Positions 33,199-41,405 are shown, numbered from the stretch's first letter. The stretch is 64,000 nt of DNA from CAZPNX01 sp964518765 (GCA_964518765.1 CAZFJC010000012.1:1-64000), one strand, 5' to 3'. Made by a program: numbers and translations. The notes: generated by a model from the sequence alone, not told the origin.

Positions 33199-34956
33199 TC
33201 ACGTCCCCTCCACCGAACAGGTCAGGGCCAGGTCCGGGAACAGCCCGATGACGAACTCGGCCAGCACCGCCCGGGCCTTCTCGGCGCTCTCGGCCTCCAT
33301 GGCCTTGGCCGCCACCCGACGGCACTGATCCAGCCTTAGGCTGAGGATCATCCGCTTGACCTCGGGTACGGCTATCGGATTCATGCTGAACTCGTCCAGG
33401 CCCAGCCCCAAAAGCAGCGGCACCGCCAGCGGATCGGCGCACATCTCGCCGCACATGCCCACCCAGATACCGGCCCGGTGCCCGGCCTCGATCACCTCCC
33501 TCACCAGCCTCAGCACCGCCGGGTTGAAGGGATCGTACATCCGGGCCACCTTCTGGTTGGTGCGGTCCACCGCCAAGGTGTACTGGGTGAGATCGTTGGA
33601 GCCGATGCTGAAGAAGTCGGCCTCGGCCGCCAGCGCCTGGGCCGACAATGCGGCCGCCGGCGTCTCGATCATAATGCCCACCGGACACTTCTCGTCGAAC
33701 CTGGCCTTGGATTTCTTCAGCTCCTCCCTGGCCTCCTCGACCAGGACCCTGGCCCGCCTCAGTTCCTCCAGGCAGCAGATCATGGGAAACATCATCTTGA
33801 CCTGGCCGTGGGCCGAGGCCTTGAGGATGGCCCGTATCTGTGACTTGAACATCTCGGGCCGGTCCAGGCAGAAGCGGATGGCCCTCCAGCCCAGGAAGGG
33901 GTTGGCCTCGGGCTCGGGCGCCTGGCCGCCGATCTTGTCCCCGCCCAGGTCGAAGGTCCTGATGATGACCGGATCCGGGGCCAGCTTCTCGACCACTCGC
34001 CGGTAGATGGCGTACTGCTCGTCCTCGGACGGCAGCCGGTCCGAGGTCAGGAAGAGGAACTCGGTGCGGAAAAGGCCCACCCCCTTGGCCCCGTGCGACA
34101 ACACCGAGGCGACCTCCTCGGGCAGCTCGATGTTGGCCGACAGCTCCACCTGATGTCCGTCCCGGGTAATGGCCTTGGAGCGCCTCAGCTTCTTGAGGTC
34201 GGCCACGTGCTTCAGGTAGGCCTTTTGCTGTTTGCGGTAGCTCTCCAGGGTGGCCGGGGCCGGGTTGAGGATGACCATCCCCCGGTTGCCGTCGACCACA
34301 GCCCAGTCTCCCTGCGAGGCCTGGATCAGTACACCCTTGACGCCCACCACCGTCGGTATCTCCAGACTGCGGGCGATGATGGCGGTATGGGAGGTCTTAC
34401 CTCCCAGCTCGGTGACCATCCCCAAGGTCCTCTGGGCGGACAGAAAAGCGGCGTCGCCAGGGGAAAGCTCGTGTGCCAGCACGATGGACTCTTTGGGGAT
34501 GCTCGGCGCCTGGCCCTGCTCGCGGACGTGCTTGACCACCCGCCAGGAGATATCCTTGATGTCGACCACCCTCTCCTTGAGGTACTGGCTGTCCGATGAC
34601 TCCAGCTGGGCCGCCACCTGCTCCATCACCTCGTGGAAGGCCGAGGCCGCGTCCTGTCCCTCGCGGCGGATCCTCTCCTTGGTGCGCTCGGCGGCAGTGT
34701 CGTCGGAGAGCATCATCAGCTGGGCATCCCACAGCCGGGACTCATCCTGGCCAAGCCGCTCCACCACCAGGCTTCGCAGCTCATCCAACTCGGCCCGGGC
34801 CCGCTCCACCGCCTCGACGAACCTCTGGACCTCGGACTCGGCGTCGGCCACCTTCTGCCTGGTCACCGCCCCAGTGCCCTTGCGGTAGATGGCGATCCGC
34901 CCGATGCCGATGCCGGGCGAGGCGGCTATCCCTTGAAGCCTGATCTCCTTCAGCAT
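33199..34956 (-). CDS. ptsI: Phosphoenolpyruvate-protein phosphotransferase (PTS enzyme I)
   Basis: This 585-residue cytosolic enzyme takes phosphate from PEP and passes it to HPr. The active-site His is His190 in GGKTSHTAIIARS; the PEP-binding motifs GLFRTEFL, FDLGGDK, GSNDLTQY and MCGEMCAD are intact. It starts one base after the ptsH stop, so the pair is co-translated. No enzyme II gene is in the window. This suggests a regulatory role with HprK, or enzyme II elsewhere in the genome. Confidence 0.97.
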   Translation of the reverse strand: MLKEIRLQGIAASPGIGIGRIAIYRKGTGAVTRQKVADAESEVQRFVEAVERARAELDELRSLVVERLGQDESRLWDAQLMMLSDDTAAERTKERIRREGQDAASAFHEVMEQVAAQLESSDSQYLKERVVDIKDISWRVVKHVREQGQAPSIPKESIVLAHELSPGDAAFLSAQRTLGMVTELGGKTSHTAIIARSLEIPTVVGVKGVLIQASQGDWAVVDGNRGMVILNPAPATLESYRKQQKAYLKHVADLKKLRRSKAITRDGHQVELSANIELPEEVASVLSHGAKGVGLFRTEFLFLTSDRLPSEDEQYAIYRRVVEKLAPDPVIIRTFDLGGDKIGGQAPEPEANPFLGWRAIRFCLDRPEMFKSQIRAILKASAHGQVKMMFPMICCLEELRRARVLVEEAREELKKSKARFDEKCPVGIMIETPAAALSAQALAAEADFFSIGSNDLTQYTLAVDRTNQKVARMYDPFNPAVLRLVREVIEAGHRAGIWVGMCGEMCADPLAVPLLLGLGLDEFSMNPIAVPEVKRMILSLRLDQCRRVAAKAMEAESAEKARAVLAEFVIGLFPDLALTCSVEGT

Positions 34957-34957
34957 C

Positions 34958-35224
34958 TCAATCCTCGTTGAATTTGTCGGCCACCAGCCGGGCCAGGGCC
35001 TCCAAGGCCTCGTCCTCGTCCGGACCCTGGGCCCTGATGTGGAGGCTGGAGCCGGGCTGGGCCGCCAGCATCATCACCCCCATAATGCTCTTGCCGTTGA
35101 CCTCCAGGTCGTCCTTGCGTATCCATATCTGGGAGCGATAGCGGTCAGCAGTCTTCACCATCAGGGCCGCCGGCCGGGCATGCATCCCCAGCCGGTTGAC
35201 GATGGTCACCGAGATCTCCTTCAT
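34958..35224 (-). CDS. ptsH: Phosphocarrier protein HPr
   Basis: This 88-residue protein has the enzyme I target His15 in NRLGMHARPAA and the HprK target Ser46 in EVNGKSIMG, both intact. The ATG at 35224 overlaps the stop of the GH57 gene as ATGA. Having Ser46 together with hprK at 40437-41405 means HPr can be controlled by metabolite-dependent Ser phosphorylation. Confidence 0.97.
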   Translation of the reverse strand: MKEISVTIVNRLGMHARPAALMVKTADRYRSQIWIRKDDLEVNGKSIMGVMMLAAQPGSSLHIRAQGPDEDEALEALARLVADKFNED

Positions 35225-37305
35225 GGCCTCACCTCTATCGTCAGCTCCAGCGATTCGGCCCCGCCCGGATCCAGCCGCATCGGCTTGGTCCAGACCAGGC
35301 AGGAGCACTGGTAGTTCCGTTCCAGACCGGACTCGGACTGGGAGACCGTCTCCACCGGGTAGCGCCATAGGTCCCAGGGCCGGTCGAACCTGAAGCGGAC
35401 AGCGATCCCCCGAAAATCGTCGTCAACCGAAAAATCTGTCAGCCCCCGCTCCTCGGCCGCCAGGTCCAGCCGGGCTGACGACAGCTCCCGGCTTCCGGAT
35501 GAGCAATGCCTCCCTTCGCCGGCCGACAACAGCCCCAGGTTGAACTCGATCCCGGCCACCACCTCCAGAGCCTCCGCCCCCCGGTTCGTCCACCGATAGC
35601 TCGCCCGCAGCGCGGCCTTCGAGGCCAGGGATAGGTTTTTTTCTATAACTATATTATTATAGTAACCAACCAATCCCACGCCATCATATTTCCCCTCGGC
35701 CTTCATCTCCCAGCGGGTGGCCAGCACCCCCTGGTAGGCCGGGAGCCGAGACCAGCGCAGCGCCTCCAGGCCGGCCCCGGGCGGCAGCAGGTGGTCGGCC
35801 AGGGCCATCCTGGGGCAGGGATCGTAGGCCAGCAGCTTCTCCAGCCCCGCCTCCTTGGCCGACATCATCTCGTGGATGCTCCTGCCCGCCGTCGCTTCTC
35901 CGGCCTGGTGCTCGGCGATCCGGCGGTGGTAGCTCTCGGGGCGACGGGAGAGGTTGTCCAGGAGGTTTACCCCCTTCCGCTTCAGGTCCCACTCGTATAT
36001 GGCCCCGCCCCAATCCGGCTTGAGATAGAGGTTCATCTTCGCATTGGAGAGCTTGATCTCCGCCCGCCCGTCGCCGTCAAAATCACGACGCTCAACCGCT
36101 CGCTGCCCAGCCTGCCTTTCCGCCAGGTGCTCGGCCCTGATCAGGTGCTGGTACAAAGCCGAGCGTAGATGCGGCAGGTAGAGCCCCCCGAAGATGCCGT
36201 GCCAATAGCCGCAGTTGCACTGTCCGCGGTAGAGCTCTTTTTGTACCTCGGCCCCGGCTTGCGCCGAACTATGTCGAGGCGCCTTGGCCGCCATCTCCGA
36301 GACCTCGAGCATCTTGCGGTAGATAAAGTTCGATTCCGGGTACTTGGCCAAGAAGTTCTTCCAGATGCCGCCCCGGACGAACGGGGCGTAGCGATCGTAG
36401 CTGCCCTCGTGCTTCAGACGATCGACCAGCTCCCGATAGACGGCCTCGGACTCAGGCTCCAGCACCCATTCGCCCATCTCGGTATAGGAGCCGGTTGGCA
36501 GGTAGATCCTCCCTAGGGGGCCGAGCCTTTCGGCCGCCTGGGCAAAGGTCAGCATCTCTATCCGCTCATGGTTGGCCTGCAGCGCCTCGAGAAACCTGGC
36601 CAGCCAGCCGTTGTTATATACGTGCTGGTGGGTGCCCGGCCAGACCCCGAACTTCTCCCCGTCGTCGGCCAGGATGGCCATCTCCCCGGGCCGGTATTCG
36701 CCGACCAGGTGTCCGATGACCTCCTCCACGTCGTGGAAGGGCACCAGGTACCGCAGCCTCTGGCTTATGGGGAAGGCCTTGATGCCCAGTCCCTGGTCCT
36801 CGGTGAAATAGTAGCCCTTGAGCCTCTCCTGGGGAAGGCCGGCCGCCTTGAAGTGGGCGTCGTCCAGCGCCGTGCACTCGATGCCGGCCCGGGCCAGGGT
36901 CGACGGCAGTGATGGCTCCCAGACCCGCTCGGCCACCCAGGCTCCTTTGGGGCTTTGGCCGAAATTGGACTTCAGGAATTCCGACATCATGGCCAGCTGG
37001 CCGGCGCGGTCGGGCTCCGGGATAGCCGGCAGTATGGGCTCGTAGAACCCTCCGCCCCACAGCTCCACCTGTCCGCGGTCGCAAAGCGTCTTGACCATAG
37101 CCAGGTACTCGGAATGATGCTCGGCCAGCCACTCCCAGAGGCAGCCGCTATTGTGCAGGGTGAAGCGGAACCAGGGGCGGTCCAAGACCATCTCCAGGAA
37201 CGGACGGTAGGCATTCTGGTAAGCCTCCTCGAACACGAAGTCGAAGTTGCCCACCGGCTGGTGGTTGTGGACGCCGAAGAGGAAGTATGTTTTGTTGGAG
37301 TCCAT
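35221..37305 (-). CDS. GH57 4-alpha-glucanotransferase/alpha-amylase-type enzyme
   Basis: This 694-residue protein matches the layout of GH57 glucanotransferases. The N-terminal beta/alpha barrel has HNHQP (13-17), the nucleophile Glu126 in WVAERVWEP and the acid/base Asp in LADDGEKFG (Asp214/215), followed by the helical and C-terminal beta-sandwich domains typical of the family. No signal peptide, so it probably rearranges cytosolic alpha-glucan or maltodextrin. It is first in an operon with ptsH and ptsI, which is an unusual neighbour set and hints that glucan use is tied to PTS regulation. Specificity, amylase versus transferase, is not decided. Confidence 0.93.
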   Translation of the reverse strand: MDSNKTYFLFGVHNHQPVGNFDFVFEEAYQNAYRPFLEMVLDRPWFRFTLHNSGCLWEWLAEHHSEYLAMVKTLCDRGQVELWGGGFYEPILPAIPEPDRAGQLAMMSEFLKSNFGQSPKGAWVAERVWEPSLPSTLARAGIECTALDDAHFKAAGLPQERLKGYYFTEDQGLGIKAFPISQRLRYLVPFHDVEEVIGHLVGEYRPGEMAILADDGEKFGVWPGTHQHVYNNGWLARFLEALQANHERIEMLTFAQAAERLGPLGRIYLPTGSYTEMGEWVLEPESEAVYRELVDRLKHEGSYDRYAPFVRGGIWKNFLAKYPESNFIYRKMLEVSEMAAKAPRHSSAQAGAEVQKELYRGQCNCGYWHGIFGGLYLPHLRSALYQHLIRAEHLAERQAGQRAVERRDFDGDGRAEIKLSNAKMNLYLKPDWGGAIYEWDLKRKGVNLLDNLSRRPESYHRRIAEHQAGEATAGRSIHEMMSAKEAGLEKLLAYDPCPRMALADHLLPPGAGLEALRWSRLPAYQGVLATRWEMKAEGKYDGVGLVGYYNNIVIEKNLSLASKAALRASYRWTNRGAEALEVVAGIEFNLGLLSAGEGRHCSSGSRELSSARLDLAAEERGLTDFSVDDDFRGIAVRFRFDRPWDLWRYPVETVSQSESGLERNYQCSCLVWTKPMRLDPGGAESLELTIEVRP

Positions 37306-37364
37306 TCGGTCAAAATGCGATTAATATTTCATCCATACAGACGCAAGCCCCTGGCCTTCGGCCG

Positions 37365-37571
37365 CCCCTCGCTCCCCTCCTTGGTAAGGAGGGGATTTAG
37401 GGGTGGTTGGTTCGCCGCACCCCTCGCTCCCCTCCTTGGTAAAGAGGGGATTTAGGGGTGGTTGGTTCGCCGCCTCTCTTGTTCCCCTCCTTGGTAAGGA
37501 GGGGACTCAGGGGTGGTTGGTTCGCCGCGCCCCTCGCTCCCCTCCTTGGTAAGGAGGGGATTTAGGGGTGG
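37365..37571. repeat. Four tandem 55-bp palindromic repeat units
   Basis: Units start at 37365, 37420, 37475 and 37530, an exact 55-base period. Each has a 42-base palindrome, with outer arms CCCCT/AGGGG (extending to CCACCCCT/AGGGGTGG), 4-base internal loops, inner arms CCCCTCCTT/AAGGAGGGG and a GGT loop, then a 13-base linker TTGGTTCGCCGCN. Unit 3 is the most diverged. The array ends one base before the stop codon of the DUF559 gene. Confidence 0.93.
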
Positions 37572-37928
37572 TCAGTCCCTTGCATTTAGTATAGCTTTCA
37601 ACACACCTTCCATGTTCGCTAAAACATCGTCATTGTTGAAGCGAAGCACTTTGATGCCCAACCCCTCTATGTAATCTTGTTTCTTCTTGTCCCGCACCCC
37701 TTGCCTTGGGCTTCCATGCACGCTCCCGTCTAATTCAATGGCGATTCGAGCAGAGGGACAATAGAAATCGACGATATATTTACCGATGCTGTGCTGACGC
37801 CGGAACTTCATCCCGTTAAGTTGGCTTCTTTGCAGCCTTTTCCAAAGCAGTATCTCGGCCATTGTCGAATTGTTGCGCAGGCTCCTTCGAATGCTTTTCA
37901 ATCCTGGACGGTTATGAACTCGGGCCAT
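37572..37928 (-). CDS. DUF559 (Vsr/PD-(D/E)XK-like) endonuclease-domain protein embedded in repeats
   Basis: This protein of 118 residues from ATG 37928 (a GTG inside the flanking palindrome at 37958 is the alternative). The family pattern is LRNNSTMAEILLWKRL, GMKFRRQHSIGKYIVDFYCPSARIAIELDGSVH and VLRFNNDDV; the FRRQ...DFYCP...ELDG core carries the presumed nuclease residues Asp, Glu and Asp. The stop codon TGA is formed at the very edge of palindromic unit 4, and unit 5 begins 25 bases before the ATG, so the gene exactly fills a gap in the repeat array. The tight packing suggests the gene and repeats spread or are maintained together. Confidence 0.88.
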   Translation of the reverse strand: MARVHNRPGLKSIRRSLRNNSTMAEILLWKRLQRSQLNGMKFRRQHSIGKYIVDFYCPSARIAIELDGSVHGSPRQGVRDKKKQDYIEGLGIKVLRFNNDDVLANMEGVLKAILNARD

Positions 37929-37952
37929 TTCAGTAATACCCTGTTTGCTCTC

Positions 37953-38055
37953 GACCACCCCTCGCTCCCCTCCTTGGTAAGGAGGGGATTTAGGGGTGGT
38001 TGGTTCGCCGCGCTCCCTCGCTCCCCTCCTTGGTAAGGAGGGGATTTAGGGGTGG
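37953..38055. repeat. Two further palindromic repeat units upstream of the DUF559 gene
   Basis: Unit 5 (37958-37999) and unit 6 (38014-38055) have the same 42-base palindrome and the same TTGGTTCGCCGC linker, in the same orientation as the four units on the other side of the gene. Unit 5 shows the longest outer arm, starting GACCACCCCT. Confidence 0.92.
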
Positions 38056-38067
38056 TTGGTTCGCCGC

Positions 38068-38093
38068 GTCCCCCTCCCCCGGGGGAGGGGGAC
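38068..38093. repeat. Perfect 26-bp G/C palindrome
   Basis: GTCCCCCTCCCCC is followed immediately by its exact complement. It sits at the end of the repeat array, with ACGGGG following. Confidence 0.8.
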
Positions 38094-38148
38094 GGGGTAG
38101 GGTCAACCCGAAAAGTGTAAAAGTGTAAAAGGGTATAGCGTAAACATT

Positions 38149-38346
38149 TTACTTTGCGAGACGAAAGCCTACGCCGCTGCTGCGGTTGTCCGGGTTGTCG
38201 TTGCCCCGGTAGGCAGTGCGGCAGTAGTTACCGCTGTTGATGAAACTGCCGCCGCGGATGACGCGGGCCGTTCCGGACGACGGGCCGGTAGGGTTGTCGC
38301 GAGATCCGCCGGAGGCGTGGCTGGAGGGCGAACTGCCGTAGTAATT
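38149..38346 (-). pseudogene. C-terminal fragment of a variable FGE-sulfatase/C-type-lectin-fold protein (VR-like)
   Basis: The frame encodes NYYGSSPSS, RVIRGGSF, CRTAYRGND and GVGFRLAK, the C-terminal 60-70 residues of a formylglycine-generating-enzyme-like fold, homologous to the end of the intact gene at 38467-40386. The rest of the domain is missing. Compared with that gene, most differing codons are NNC codons that could descend from AAC (for example ATC/GAC, AAC/TAC, GAC/GGC, AGC/AAC). This is the pattern left by diversity-generating retroelement mutagenesis. It joins an avd start out of frame. Confidence 0.75.
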
Positions 38347-38419
38347 TTTGTGTGTGCTTAAAAAGCCACAAACCGTAATCATACGCTTTCGTAAAAACAA
38401 TCAGCTCGTTGGCGCTCAT
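38345..38419 (-). pseudogene. 5' fragment of a DGR accessory gene (avd-like)
   Basis: From ATG 38419 the frame reads ELIVFTKAYDYGLWLFKHTQK, which matches the start of Avd/bAvd four-helix-bundle proteins of diversity-generating retroelements. After about 25 codons it runs at AAAATT into the FGE-like fragment, out of frame. In DGRs avd normally follows the target gene, and here it directly follows the variable protein gene at 38467-40386. No reverse transcriptase is in the window. Confidence 0.65.
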
Positions 38420-38466
38420 AATTTTCCAGATTTTCAGATTACCAGATTTTCAGATATTCAGTGTAT

Positions 38467-40386
38467 TTACTGGGCGACACGGAAGCCGATGTTGTCGTTC
38501 CTGATGCCCGGGTAGTTCCTGCCGCGGTAGGCGGAACGGCAGTTGCTTGCAATGTTGTCCCAGCTTCCGCCGCGCAGCACCCGGAGGTCGCCAAAGGACG
38601 GGCCGGTAGGGTTATTGGAGGGCGAACTGCCGTAGTAATTTTCGCCATACCAGTCGTTGCACCACTCCCAAACATTGCCGGCCATGTCGTGGCACCCATA
38701 GGGCGAAACGCCGGAGGGAAAACTGCCCACCGGGGAGGTGTTAGTATAGTCTCCGTCTTCATAACTATTGCATTTGCCGGCATCCCAAGTGTTGCCCCAT
38801 GGGTATTTTCTTCCATCAGTCCCCCGGGCCGCCTTCTCCCATTCGGCCTCGGTGGGCAGGCGCAGGCCTGCCCAGTCGCAGTAGGCTTTGGCATCGTGCC
38901 AGGTTACATTCACCACCGGGTGGTCGTTCCTATTATTCCAAGAGGGCTGTTCCGGCATGGTCCTGCCCGTGGCATTGCAGAACTTTCGGAACTGCCCCAC
39001 CGTCACCTCGTATTTGCCTATGTAGTATTTGTCCAAGTAAACCGTGTGCACCGGCTTTTCGTCACCGTCGCCGTCATCAGAGCCCATGGTGAAGCTGCCG
39101 GCCGGGATCTCTATCAGCACCGAGCCGTCCTTTTCGTTCACTATCTCTCGGCCTTTCGCAGCTTGACCACCCCTCGTCTCCCCTCCTTGCCCAAGGAGGG
39201 GACTAAGGGGTGGTTGGGTGGTCTTCAGCACCACATTCCGCGCCACGCTCTGCCCCGGCCCCACGCTTACGCTCACCTGCCCCACCTGGTAGCCGTTCTT
39301 TTCCACCTTAACATTGTATGTCCCCGGTTCCAGCCCGGTAACACTGCAGGGGGTGATGCCCCGCGGCGTTCCGTCAACGTTAACGCTGGCCCCGCTGGGC
39401 GTGCTGGTTATCACTATCGAGCCCGGCTTGGGGGAAAGCACCGCATTCAACGTGTTTCCCTCCCCGCTTTCTATGGTCATCTCCACCTCGTAGGTCGCAT
39501 AGCCGGTTTTGCTCACCCTTATCTTATGGACACCGATCCCCAGCCCGGCAACCTTCAAACCTGTCGAACCTGCCCCGAGCGAAGTCGAGGGGCCTGTCAA
39601 ACCTTTTCTGACGCCATCTATGTAAACAGTAGAGTTTGCCGGCTCCGAGGTTACGGTCAGCGTTCCGTATTCTTTGGTCAGAACCGCATTGACCGAGGCG
39701 GTGATATTCTTGGCCACATTCACCGTTTTGGAGACGCTGCTGTAGCCGTCCTTGACTATGACTATGTTGTGCTCTCCTATTTCTATTTTGGATATAAGCC
39801 CCGGGGTGGCCCCGACGTCAGCCCCGTCCAGAAAGATCCGGGCGCCAGGCGGCGTGGAACTAACCTTTATACTGCCGTATTCGGATTTTGTCTCGGCTAT
39901 GGGCGTGGCCGTCGGCTTCGGCTTCCATCTGGAGAACTCGGCCGCCGCCTCCTTCATGGCATCAAGGAGATTGGAGATGTCGCCCGTGTATTTCTTGGAG
40001 AAGGCCATGTCTATCTCGCCGGTCTTGACGTCGATCATCCGCAGCTCCACGGCGAAGACCGCCCCGAACTTGCCGATGGTTCCGCCGAACATCTTCTGCA
40101 CCCCCAGGTACTGCCCGGCCTCCACCAGGCAGGAGGTGGCGTCGCAGGCCCCGCTCTGCTGGAATCCCTGCTCGCGGAGGATCTCGTCGCGCTTGGAGCG
40201 CTCGATTACCTTGTAGGCCCCCTGGCCGACGAACTCGTTCAAGAGCTTGTCGGTCAGCATCACCACCTCCTTGGCCGACAGACCCTCGGTGACGTTGAGG
40301 TCCATCACCGAGACCGTCAGCTTCTGGGCGGCGGCCAGGCCTGCCAGCAGAAGTGTGGCGATTGTTATCTTAACCAGCCTATCCAT
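38467..40386 (-). CDS. Secreted CsgG-like/PEGA/FGE-sulfatase-domain protein, probable DGR target
   Basis: This protein has 639 residues. Signal peptide (about 1-20). A CsgG/TolB-like N-terminal domain (about 22-150) has NEFVGQGAYKVIERSKRDEILREQ. Three PEGA repeats follow (about 170-400; VSSTPPGARIFLDG, VTSEPANSTVYIDG, ITSTPSGASVNVDG). A C-terminal FGE-sulfatase domain (about 425-639) has GSFTMGS, LPTEAEWEKAARG, GNVWEWCNDWYG and LRGGSW...CRSAYR...GFRVAQ. The last 35 residues have the NNC-rich codons of a DGR variable region. Two palindromic repeats are inserted in frame (39555-39604 and 39167-39213). It probably acts in the periplasm or on the surface as a ligand-binding protein; FGE catalysis is unlikely. 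Confidence 0.9.
   Translation of the reverse strand: MDRLVKITIATLLLAGLAAAQKLTVSVMDLNVTEGLSAKEVVMLTDKLLNEFVGQGAYKVIERSKRDEILREQGFQQSGACDATSCLVEAGQYLGVQKMFGGTIGKFGAVFAVELRMIDVKTGEIDMAFSKKYTGDISNLLDAMKEAAAEFSRWKPKPTATPIAETKSEYGSIKVSSTPPGARIFLDGADVGATPGLISKIEIGEHNIVIVKDGYSSVSKTVNVAKNITASVNAVLTKEYGTLTVTSEPANSTVYIDGVRKGLTGPSTSLGAGSTGLKVAGLGIGVHKIRVSKTGYATYEVEMTIESGEGNTLNAVLSPKPGSIVITSTPSGASVNVDGTPRGITPCSVTGLEPGTYNVKVEKNGYQVGQVSVSVGPGQSVARNVVLKTTQPPLSPLLGQGGETRGGQAAKGREIVNEKDGSVLIEIPAGSFTMGSDDGDGDEKPVHTVYLDKYYIGKYEVTVGQFRKFCNATGRTMPEQPSWNNRNDHPVVNVTWHDAKAYCDWAGLRLPTEAEWEKAARGTDGRKYPWGNTWDAGKCNSYEDGDYTNTSPVGSFPSGVSPYGCHDMAGNVWEWCNDWYGENYYGSSPSNNPTGPSFGDLRVLRGGSWDNIASNCRSAYRGRNYPGIRNDNIGFRVAQ
39167..39213. 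repeat. Palindromic unit of the DUF559-associated family inside a coding sequence
   Basis: Outer arms CCACCCCT/AGGGGTGG and inner arms CCCCTCCTT/AAGGAGGGG are the same as the units at 37365-38055, with a GCCC loop. It is translated in frame as PPLSPLLGQGGETRGG, in the linker between the PEGA and FGE-like domains. Confidence 0.9.
39555..39604. repeat. Second in-frame palindromic insertion, with an 8-bp direct repeat
   Basis: A 42-base insert containing CCCCGAGCGAAGTCGAGGGG is bounded by TCAAACCT at 39555-39562 and again at 39597-39604. It adds exactly 14 codons (TGPSTSLGAGSTGL) to the second PEGA domain, between GVRKGL and KVAGLGIG. The direct repeat looks like a target-site duplication. Confidence 0.75.
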
Positions 40387-40436
40387 CCAATCTGGCCTTT
40401 CTTCTGATTTCCGCCTTCTGCTTTCCGTCTCAAGAT

Positions 40437-41405
40437 TTATTCGATGTCGTCATCCTCGCCGTACTGGGCCGATTCGAACTTCTTCTGGATGGAGTCCAGA
40501 AGCCTCCTGTTGAACTCCTCGGCCGAGCGGTAGCCGCAGAGCTTGAGCAGGTGGTTCATGGCGATCACCTCGGAGATGACGCTGATGTTCTTGCCCGGGA
40601 CCACCGGCACCGTCACCAGCGGTATCCGCACCCCCAGGATCTCGGTGGGCTTCTCATCCAGTCCGGTGCGCTCGTAGTCCTCGTCGTCCGACCAGCGCTT
40701 GAGGCGAACCTCCACCTCCACCCGCTTGCGCATCCGCACCGCCCGGATGCCGAAGATGGCCGTCAGGTCGATGATGCCCACCCCGCGGATCTCCATGTGG
40801 TGCTGCAGGGTCTGGTTGCCGTAGCCGATGAGCATGCCGGCGCCGCGGCGCTTGATCATCACCACGTCGTCGGCCACCAGCCGGTGCCCCCGCTCCACCA
40901 GGTCCAGGGCGCACTCGCTCTTGCCGATCCCGGAGTCCCCGGTGTAGAGCAGCCCCACCCCATAGACGTCCACCAGGGTGCCGTGGACCGAGACCACCGG
41001 CGCCAGCCGGTTGTCGATGTAGGCCGAGAGCTTGTGGATGAAATCGGTGGTGTCCATGTCGGTGCGGAAGAGCGGCACCCCGTGCTTCCTGGTCTGCGAC
41101 AGCAGCTCGGGGTGGACCTCCAGCTTCTTGGTGACCACGATGCAGGGTATTTGGTAGGACAGGATCCGGTCCAGGGCCTCCACCCTGGCCGGCGGCGTCA
41201 GGGTCTCCAGGTAGCCGGTCTCGGTGATGCCGATGATCTGGACGCGCTCCCACAGGAAGTAGCCCATGTAGCCGGTCAGGGCCAGCCCGGGCCGGTTGGT
41301 GTCGGCGATGACTATCTTCCTCTCCAGCTGGCCCTGGTTGAGGACCTCCAGCCGCAGGGCCTCCCGGCGGTCCTCCAGCATCTCCTTGACCGTGATCTCC
41401 CTCAT
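40437..41405 (-). CDS. hprK: HPr kinase/phosphorylase
   Basis: This 322-residue enzyme phosphorylates and dephosphorylates Ser46 of HPr according to metabolic state. Walker A GDSGIGKSE (156-164), ERGHRLVADD (171-180), and the capping motif region MEIRGVGIIDL. GAGGAGGGA stands just before ATG 41405; a frame extending to 41474 has no such site. It lies downstream of hpf and about 6 kb from ptsH/ptsI, whose product is its substrate. Confidence 0.96.
   Translation of the reverse strand: MREITVKEMLEDRREALRLEVLNQGQLERKIVIADTNRPGLALTGYMGYFLWERVQIIGITETGYLETLTPPARVEALDRILSYQIPCIVVTKKLEVHPELLSQTRKHGVPLFRTDMDTTDFIHKLSAYIDNRLAPVVSVHGTLVDVYGVGLLYTGDSGIGKSECALDLVERGHRLVADDVVMIKRRGAGMLIGYGNQTLQHHMEIRGVGIIDLTAIFGIRAVRMRKRVEVEVRLKRWSDDEDYERTGLDEKPTEILGVRIPLVTVPVVPGKNISVISEVIAMNHLLKLCGYRSAEEFNRRLLDSIQKKFESAQYGEDDDIE

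Noticed and set aside
37365..37571. CRISPR array
   Set aside because: The 55-base period looks array-like, but the linkers are nearly identical rather than unique spacers and the repeats are large palindromes; no cas genes are present.
38149..38346. The template repeat of the DGR
   Set aside because: A template should have AAC/AAT at variable codons; this copy already has ATC, TTC, AGC and GGC there, so it looks like a second variable region.
38467..40386. Active formylglycine-generating enzyme
   Set aside because: The FGE-type fold is common in non-enzymatic ligand-binding proteins, and the C-terminal segment varies like a DGR target; no sulfatase is nearby.
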